Source: an uncultured Candidatus Saccharimonas sp. (lineage in GTDB: Bacteria; Patescibacteriota; Saccharimonadia; Saccharimonadales; OMJO01). Taken from it: a stretch of DNA of 38,070 bases. Where the stretch lies: contig CALRAM010000005.1 of the NCBI GenBank assembly GCA_943353165.1, positions 1 through 38,070 on the forward strand, written 5' to 3'. Shown piece after piece: positions 18,134-24,479 of the stretch. The position numbers and the translations under genes are program-made. The notes under the pieces were generated by a model. It did not search any database and was not told the origin of the DNA. It saw nothing but the letters and a program-made list of their open reading frames with translations. Position 1 is the first letter of the stretch. Each line of letters opens with the position of its first letter.

Positions 18134-18171
18134 TATAAAAAGTCCCAATATTTGGGACTTTTTATATTTTC
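18134..18171. terminator. Bidirectional hairpin terminator
   Basis: ATAAAAAGTCCCAA-TATT-TGGGACTTTTTAT then ATTTT. Confidence 0.8.
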
Positions 18172-18176
18172 GATAA

Positions 18177-18252
18177 TGGTCAGGGTGAGAGGACTTGAAC
18201 CTCCGGTCTCCGGACCCCCAGCCCGGCGCTTTACCAACTAAGCTACACCCTG
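18177..18252 (-). tRNA. tRNA-Pro (GGG), CCA encoded
   Basis: CAGGGTG/CACCCTG acceptor; anticodon loop CTGGGGG. Confidence 0.9.
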
Positions 18253-18353
18253 AATACCAGTATTCTAGCCCAATAACAGCTTGCAAGGCAACAGGCGTGC
18301 TAATATAGTACAGGTGCACGCTCTAGTAATAATTTATAGAAAGATAGGCTAAA

Positions 18354-18593
18354 ATGTGGCAAGAAACAAACAACGAACTTCACAAGCAGTTCATATTCAA
18401 AGATTTTGTGGAGGCTTTTGGTTTTATGACTCAAGTGGCAGAGGTAGCAGAGAAACAACAGCACCACCCACGGTGGCAAAATGTTTGGAACAAAGTAGAT
18501 ATATGGCTTTCTACACACGAATCTGGCGATATAGTGTCCGAAAAAGACCATGAACTAGCCAATGCAATAGATAAAATAATAACCAAAAATTAA
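18354..18593 (+). CDS. 4a-hydroxytetrahydrobiopterin dehydratase (PCD/DCoH)-like
   Basis: FIFKDFVEAFGFMTQVAEVAEKQQHHPRWQNVWNKVDIWLSTHESGDIVSEKDHELA. Confidence 0.85.
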   Translation: MWQETNNELHKQFIFKDFVEAFGFMTQVAEVAEKQQHHPRWQNVWNKVDIWLSTHESGDIVSEKDHELANAIDKIITKN

Positions 18594-18610
18594 CAGCCAG
18601 AAAGTAAAAC

Positions 18611-19417
18611 ATGAAAACATTAAAATTCAATCATCAGCTAGCTCAGATGATAATAAGTGGCAAAAAAACTTCAACATGGCGCATAAACGACGAGAAAAAT
18701 CTGAGTGTAGATGATGATGTGTTAGTGGTGGACAAGGTTGACAGGGTGGACAAGAGCTCTTGGCTAATTATTGGCACAGCTCATATAAACCAGATACTAG
18801 CAAAGAGACTAGGAGAGATTAACAATGCGGATTTTGCTGGCCACGAGACCTATGCTTCCAAAGATGAAATGATGGCTACTTTTAGGGGTTATTACGGCGA
18901 CGACATAAACGAAAAAACCACTGTAAAAATAGTCCTTTTCGATTTTCATCCTAAAAAACCTAGGCTTTGGCAAAATAGTTTGGATACAGCACCTTTGAAC
19001 GTAACAGAAGTGAAACTGTTTACAGACGGGGGGTCTAGGGGCAATCCTGGTCCTTCTGCTAGCGGTTACGTAGTGTTGGACATGAACGACAAGCTAATGT
19101 ACGAGGGTGGTCTGTATCTGGGCATAACTACTAATAATCAGGCAGAATACAGGGCTCTAAAGATTGGGCTAGAAGAAGTCTCTAAGCGCGGGGCAAAAAT
19201 CGTTTATGTATATATGGACAGCATGCTGGTAGTTAATCAGATGAAGGGCATATACAAGATAAAAAACGCCGATATTATACCCCTACAAAAAGAGATCAGC
19301 CAGTTGGCCAGCACTTTCCAGCAAATAACCTATACTCACGTTCCTAGAGAACTAAACAAGCTGGCCGACTCTATGGTAAACGAGATTTTGGATGCAGACC
19401 CTATAGATAGTCGATAA
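18611..19417 (+). CDS. ASCH domain fused to RNase HI
   Basis: N-terminus LKFNHQLAQMIISGKKTSTWRINDEKNLSVDDDVLV (ASCH-like); C-terminus VKLFTDGGSRGNPGPS, NNQAEYRAL, YMDSMLVV, LADSMV (RNase HI catalytic D-E-D-D). Confidence 0.85.
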   Translation: MKTLKFNHQLAQMIISGKKTSTWRINDEKNLSVDDDVLVVDKVDRVDKSSWLIIGTAHINQILAKRLGEINNADFAGHETYASKDEMMATFRGYYGDDINEKTTVKIVLFDFHPKKPRLWQNSLDTAPLNVTEVKLFTDGGSRGNPGPSASGYVVLDMNDKLMYEGGLYLGITTNNQAEYRALKIGLEEVSKRGAKIVYVYMDSMLVVNQMKGIYKIKNADIIPLQKEISQLASTFQQITYTHVPRELNKLADSMVNEILDADPIDSR

Positions 19418-19435
19418 ATGAGGTATAATTGAAAC

Positions 19436-19812
19436 GTTAGATTATTGGCTAACCACCGATTCACTTTTGTGGATGGGAGGAAAGTCCGGGCAGCATAGGG
19501 AAGGACAGTTGCTAACAGCAACCGAGGGCGACCTTAGGGAAAGTGCCACAGAAACGAAACCGCCGTAGTGCTTTGCACTAACGGCAAGGGTGAAACGAGT
19601 GAGGTAAAAGCTCACAGTTTTGGTAGGTGACTACCAAAAGAGGTAAACCCTGTCTGCTGCAAGGAGACGAACTTTATCCGCTTTTGGGCGGATGGTTTCC
19701 CGCCAGAGTTCGTCATAAAATCCGCTTGATTTGTCGAGCAATCGACCGACTAGATAGATGGTTAGCATCCCGACTTGTCGGGACACAGAACCCGGCTTAT
19801 AGATAGTCTGAC
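19436..19812 (+). ncRNA. rnpB: RNase P RNA, bacterial class A
   Basis: GAGGAAAGTCCGGGC, ACAGAAACG, GGTAAACCC, ACAGAACCCGGCTTATAG; P1 GTTAGATTAT/ATAGTCTGAC; upstream TATAAT. Confidence 0.93.
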
Positions 19813-19816
19813 ATTA

Positions 19817-19845
19817 AAAAAACCGCAATCTAGCGGTTTTTTTAA
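19817..19845 (+). terminator. Terminator of rnpB
   Basis: AAAAACCGC-AATCTA-GCGGTTTTTTT. Confidence 0.8.
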
Positions 19846-19867
19846 ATTTGTAGCAAAAATAATAGGT

Positions 19868-20212
19868 TTATTTTTGGCTAGCTTGGACTATTGCTTTGAA
19901 AGCATCCGGTTCATTTACAGCTATTTCGCTAAGTACTTTTCGGTCCAAAGTGATATTGGCTTTTTTTAGCTGGGCGATTAATAGACTATAAGTAGTTCCG
20001 TTAATTCGTGCAGCAGCATTTATGCGTGCATTCCAAAGTTGGCGGAATGTTCTCTTTCGGTTGCGTCGGTCGCGGTAAGCATATGTCAGGGCTTTTGTGA
20101 TGGCTTGTTTACCGCGCTTTACGCTAGAACGGTTGCCACGAGTCATGCCTTTTGTTGCTTTACGGATTTTCTGATGTCTTTGGTGGGCAGTAACGCCTCT
20201 TTTAACGCGCAT
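19868..20212 (-). CDS. rplT: 50S ribosomal protein L20
   Basis: [23 protein letters not shown]...[30 protein letters not shown]. Confidence 0.97.
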   Translation of the reverse strand: MRVKRGVTAHQRHQKIRKATKGMTRGNRSSVKRGKQAITKALTYAYRDRRNRKRTFRQLWNARINAAARINGTTYSLLIAQLKKANITLDRKVLSEIAVNEPDAFKAIVQASQK

Positions 20213-20216
20213 AGAT

Positions 20217-20411
20217 TTATGCTCCTAAATTCAGTTTAATATTCTTTGCACTCTTTCCAGTTATCTGTATGTTGATTCCCAGTCGGCGTTTTCTGGCAGC
20301 GCCTTTTTTGGCCAAAAGGTGGCTTTTGCCAGCATGGCCTATCAGCACCTTGCCATTTTTGGTGATTCGTACTCGGTCTTTTGTGCCGCTATGTGTTTTT
20401 AGCTTTGGCAT
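20217..20411 (-). CDS. rpmI: 50S ribosomal protein L35
   Basis: [36 protein letters not shown]. Confidence 0.96.
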   Translation of the reverse strand: MPKLKTHSGTKDRVRITKNGKVLIGHAGKSHLLAKKGAARKRRLGINIQITGKSAKNIKLNLGA

Positions 20412-20919
20412 TGGGTGTGCTCCTTATTACAAAACTTAGCTGTTTTCCCGCCAGCTGTGGCGGCTGATCTACGGCGATACTATCTCCGAAAAGTGATATG
20501 ACTCGATCTGCTAGTTTAAAGCCTAGATCTTTATGAGCCATTTCTCGCCCTCGATAGAAAACCGTAATCTTTACTTTGTGTCCCGCTTCTAAAAAGCCTG
20601 CTACTTTCCGGCGTTTTACTTCCAGATCATGATCGCCTATCTTGAGTCCAAAGCGCATTTGCTTTACCTCTAGAGTTTTGGCGTTTTTCTTGCTTTTTTG
20701 AAGTAGTTTCGTCCGCTGATAGTTGTACTTTCCCCAGTCAACAATCTTTGCAACTGGCGGGTTAGTATTTGGAGAAATCTCTACCAAATCGAGCTCGCGT
20801 TCTCTGGCTAATTCTAGTGCTTCACTTCGTGATAAAACGCCGAGTTGTGATCCATCCTCGTCTATTACACGCAGCTCTGGTGCCCTGATAGCGCCATTCA
20901 CGCGGGTGCTCTTGTTGAT
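20389..20919 (-). CDS. infC: Translation initiation factor IF-3, probable AUC start
   Basis: INKSTRVNGAIRAPELRVIDEDGSQLGVLSRSEAL...; AAGGAG ends 9 nt before ATC at 20919-20917. ORF track GTG (20901) has no SD at proper distance. Confidence 0.9.
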   Translation of the reverse strand: MNKSTRVNGAIRAPELRVIDEDGSQLGVLSRSEALELARERELDLVEISPNTNPPVAKIVDWGKYNYQRTKLLQKSKKNAKTLEVKQMRFGLKIGDHDLEVKRRKVAGFLEAGHKVKITVFYRGREMAHKDLGFKLADRVISLFGDSIAVDQPPQLAGKQLSFVIRSTPNAKAKNT

Positions 20920-20991
20920 ACGAAATATCTCCTTAACTTACTTTAGCGGATTGCTATGTATTGTAGCAGACGAAGTAACAGGGGTCAAGTT

Positions 20992-22521
20992 TTATATGCT
21001 AACTTTAGCTGGTTTTCGGTATTGTAAAGCTTCTGAAAGGTGTTTTGTGTCTATGTTTTCGCTTCCATCCAGGTCAGCAATAGTCAAGGCTATCTTGACG
21101 ATCCTGATATAGCTTCTAGCAGAAATCCCAAGTTTTTCAGCAGCTTGGTCTAGTAGTGCTTTGGCTGGTTCTGAAAGTTTGGCATAAAGTTTTATTTCTT
21201 TATTGGAAAGTTTGGCATTTGTTTTTGTGGAATCTTTATAGCGTGAGTTTTGTATTTTTCTGCTCGCTATAATACGTTTTCTAATGTCCGCACTGGGTTC
21301 GGCGGTTACTTTTCCTAAAAGTTTAGCGTGTTTTACTTCATCTACGTCTACGTACAAATCTATACGGTCCAAAATAGGGCCAGAAAGTTTGTGCTGGTAT
21401 TTTATTATTTGCTGAGGCATACATACGCAGGTTTTGGTAGTTCCGTAGTATCCGCAAGGGCAGGGATTGGCTGTGGCTACTAGCATAAAATTTGCTGGAA
21501 ACGTCAGACTGTCGCGTGCTCGGGCTACTACTATCTCTCTGTCCTCTAGGGGTTGTCGGAGGGCTTCTAGGGTAGTTTTGCTGAACTCGGGTAGCTCGTC
21601 CATAAATAGTATCCCGTTGTGACTCATACTTATTTCTCCTGGCCTAGGATATTGACCTCCACCTACTATAGACACCAGGCTGGAGCTATGGTGTGGTGCA
21701 CGAAAAGGTCGGGTCGTGATTATTTGGTCGTATTGACGTGTATTTAGACTGTGCAGTTGAGTAACTTCCAAAATTTCTTCAGCAGATAGATCAGGCAGTA
21801 TAGACGGCAGGGCTTTCGCTAGCATACTCTTTCCAGTTCCTGGTGGACCACTTAGTAATACGTTGTGCCCACCGGCTGCGGCAATCTCTAGAGCTCTTTT
21901 TGCTCGGTATTGCCCTACAACATCACAAAAATCGGAATATTTAGCTGGCTCGCGTATTTGCTTTTCAGCAGAGCCAGAAGTATATTTTTTTAGAGGAACA
22001 GCAGAGGTTAAGTCTAGATACAAATCCCGTAGATTTGTAATCGGTATCACAGTCATGCCAGGAACCAACATGGCTTGGGAAAAGTTAGCTTTGGGCAAGT
22101 ATATGGTTTTGTACCCCAAATCTCTTGCGGTCAATGCTTTTCCTATAGCGCCACGGACTGCTCGGACAGAACCGTTCAAACCTAGCTCACCGATAACCAC
22201 GGCTTCTGATAGGGATGATTCTTTTATTTGCTGGCTGGCAAGCAGTATAGATGCTGCGATTGCTAGGTCAAAACTAGTGCTGTCCTTTGGCAAGTCAGCA
22301 GGGGCAAGGTTTATTGTAATGCGTTTTCTGGGTAGTTCTAGCTTGCAAGAGCTAAAAGCACTTCTGACCCTTTCTTTTGCCTCATCTACGGCCTTATTGG
22401 CAAAGCCTACTATAACTATGGCAGGAAGGCCATTTGTAATGTTGCACTCAATATCAACTAGGATACCAGTAGTACCAAACTCCACCACACTTTTTATTGT
22501 GTTGCTCACTATGAAATACAT
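20992..22521 (-). CDS. comM: YifB/ComM family Mg-chelatase-like AAA ATPase
   Basis: GLPAIVIVGFANKAVDEAKERVRSAF, GPPGTGKSMLAKALPSILP, NPCPCGYYG, FMDELPEF. Confidence 0.93.
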   Translation of the reverse strand: MYFIVSNTIKSVVEFGTTGILVDIECNITNGLPAIVIVGFANKAVDEAKERVRSAFSSCKLELPRKRITINLAPADLPKDSTSFDLAIAASILLASQQIKESSLSEAVVIGELGLNGSVRAVRGAIGKALTARDLGYKTIYLPKANFSQAMLVPGMTVIPITNLRDLYLDLTSAVPLKKYTSGSAEKQIREPAKYSDFCDVVGQYRAKRALEIAAAGGHNVLLSGPPGTGKSMLAKALPSILPDLSAEEILEVTQLHSLNTRQYDQIITTRPFRAPHHSSSLVSIVGGGQYPRPGEISMSHNGILFMDELPEFSKTTLEALRQPLEDREIVVARARDSLTFPANFMLVATANPCPCGYYGTTKTCVCMPQQIIKYQHKLSGPILDRIDLYVDVDEVKHAKLLGKVTAEPSADIRKRIIASRKIQNSRYKDSTKTNAKLSNKEIKLYAKLSEPAKALLDQAAEKLGISARSYIRIVKIALTIADLDGSENIDTKHLSEALQYRKPAKVSI

Positions 22522-22537
22522 TGTACTCCAAATATTA

Positions 22538-22562
22538 AATACCCACGCTATTAGCGTGGGTA
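22538..22562. terminator. Hairpin, possible terminator
   Basis: ATACCCACGCTATTAGCGTGGGTAT. Confidence 0.5.
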
Positions 22563-22627
22563 TTGTCGTTTTGGTTAGGGTATTTTTATATGTATTTTGT
22601 AATTTTTTGATTTTAGCTTTAAAAGGA

Positions 22628-22654
22628 ACAACGGCTTGCGAGAAGCCGTTGTTA
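22628..22654. terminator. Hairpin, possible terminator
   Basis: AACAACGGCTT-GCGAG-AAGCCGTTGTT. Confidence 0.5.
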
Positions 22655-22754
22655 CAGGTGTCTTTTTGTTTTTGAGCACTTTATTTATTCAAGTGCTAAA
22701 CATATAGTAAAGCCTACATTTGGTACTGTCAACACGATTATGCATAAAATTAAA

Positions 22755-22769
22755 TTATCCTGTGGATAA
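22755..22769. promoter_or_regulatory. Palindromic DnaA-box-like site TTATCCTGTGGATAA
   Basis: TGTGGATAA (22761-22769) is the exact reverse complement of TTATCCACA. Confidence 0.5.
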
Positions 22770-23408
22770 CATTTTTATTTAGGCTAATTAACAGATTGAA
22801 TCGTATAAAAAGTTTTTAAATAATGGGTCCAAATATTACATAAAAATGAAAGAAACATTGACTACATTTATGAAATAGTCAAAAAACTACGTTTTTTCGT
22901 GAATATTACCCAAAAACACGGTAATTTAAAAGAAAATTGATAGAAAAGGTATTGTTAATTGCATATTATCTACAATTTGCCATTAAAATTATAAAAAGTT
23001 CAGGTATTATCAATAATTTTGCCTAAATATTCTCTTAAAATATTTCTTTTTATACTAATATAAAAACAAATCACAACCATTCTATTGGTAATTGCACAGA
23101 ATGGTGCCGTATTCTGGGATACTTAATTAGAGGTATATGGACGCAGAGTTAGCTTTATTATGATCCAATATATAGCAGGTAGGAGCCATAAAGACTTTAA
23201 TTTATATGAATCATTACAATAGTAGGTTTTCTGGGTATATTGGGTTACAAAGGATGCTGCAAAGTGTAATTTTGGCGGATAATATTAATATGATTAAGGG
23301 ATATATTAAATTTGTTCATGTATTTTGTACTACAGTTTATAAGAAAAAAGTACAGGGCTCATATACTTAGTAACAGAGTGTAGTTGTATTTATGACAATA
23401 AAATACTA

Positions 23409-23437
23409 TTGACAAAGTATCAGTAAAGTAGTACATT
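23409..23437 (+). promoter_or_regulatory. Promoter of structured RNA candidate
   Basis: TTGACA, 17-nt spacer, TACATT. Confidence 0.5.
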
Positions 23438-23443
23438 TAAATG

Positions 23444-23620
23444 GTAAGACAAAAAACAAAAACTTACAAAACGGTAATTTCCGATAACGCTCAACTCGCC
23501 TAAAGCGAGAAGAGCGGTCAGTCAGTGCCAAAGACGATAAGCGCTATATAGTTTTATATTTGAGCGGTTTTATCGTTTAGGCCCATATAAAAACACACCT
23601 ATTTTTAGGTGTGTTTTTTG
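23444..23620 (+). ncRNA. Structured RNA candidate of unknown family
   Basis: Alternative pairings CGATAACGCTC/GAGCG..TTATCG and ACGATAA..CGCT/AGCG..TTATCGT, local hairpin CTCGCctaaaGCGAG, terminator AAAACACACCT-ATTTTT-AGGTGTGTTTTTT; no ORF of note. Confidence 0.45.
23589..23619 (+). terminator. Rho-independent terminator
   Basis: AAAACACACCTATTTTTAGGTGTGTTTTTT. Confidence 0.85.
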
Positions 23621-23662
23621 GGTATTAAACTTTGATGGTAAAGGTTGTATTATCTAAGTAGT

Positions 23663-24013
23663 ATGAAGCAACAAAACATAAAACATGGTTTTTTATATGG
23701 TTTAGTTTTTATATCTCTACCGATGTTTATTTTCTTGACCAACCCCAACAGCTTACCCCTTCCGCTTTTGATCTTGCCATTTTTTCTACTGTTTATTTGT
23801 CTCTTTATGGTCATAAAGATTAGTTTGTTAAAACTGGGCGTCATCAGGAGTACTAGAAAGGCGTCTATAGCCTCTGGAGTGGCGGCCAGTCTTCCAGTGT
23901 TGTTATTGATTTTTCAAACTGTTCACCAGCTAAGTGTTATAGATGTATTGGTTTCGGTTTGTTTAGCTACTTTGACGACCATATATATTACCAAAACCGA
24001 TTTCATCAGATAA
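23663..24013 (+). CDS. Small membrane protein of unknown function
   Basis: MKQQNIKHGFLYGLVFISLPMFIF..., several hydrophobic segments; TATTAT 9 nt upstream of ATG. Confidence 0.6.
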   Translation: MKQQNIKHGFLYGLVFISLPMFIFLTNPNSLPLPLLILPFFLLFICLFMVIKISLLKLGVIRSTRKASIASGVAASLPVLLLIFQTVHQLSVIDVLVSVCLATLTTIYITKTDFIR

Positions 24014-24059
24014 GAGACTCTCTGTATTGGTCAAAAAAATCTGCTATAATTAGATCGTT

Positions 24060-24479
24060 ATGGACAACAATACAAAAGGATCAGACAGTACTGGCGAATA
24101 TTCGTCTCTAGACAAAACCGTGCCCGCCATGGACGGGGCAGTTGATATCGACAAAAAACCTGTCGCCGAACACTTAGATAAGAGCAATTCGAGCTCCAGT
24201 CCTGCACAAAAGACCGCGTCAACACTGCCGGCACCTTCTGCACCAGTTATAGCAGATCAGGTAATTCCAAAGAATATTTCGGCTGCGGCTGCCAGTGCAC
24301 CCCTAATAGCCGACGATAATGATTTGATAGAAAAAGAATGGATACAAAAGGCCAAGGACATACTAAAGTTTAATAGCAAGGATCCGCACGAGCAAAACGA
24401 CCAGATGAGTGCTTATAAAGCAGATTATATGAAAAAACGCTATAACAAAGACATAAAGCTGACAGAAAACGACAAATAA
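24060..24479 (+). CDS. Hypothetical protein co-transcribed with VirD4-like ATPase
   Basis: Low-complexity N-terminal part, charged C-terminus; TGCTATAAT 9 nt upstream; stop adjacent to the next start. Confidence 0.65.
   Translation: MDNNTKGSDSTGEYSSLDKTVPAMDGAVDIDKKPVAEHLDKSNSSSSPAQKTASTLPAPSAPVIADQVIPKNISAAAASAPLIADDNDLIEKEWIQKAKDILKFNSKDPHEQNDQMSAYKADYMKKRYNKDIKLTENDK

Noticed and set aside
18101-18319. 72-aa minus-strand ORF
   Set aside because: Spans the 6S-like RNA end, terminator and tRNA-Pro.
21863-22675. 270-aa plus-strand ORF
   Set aside because: Mostly antisense to the comM-like gene, whose motifs are clear.
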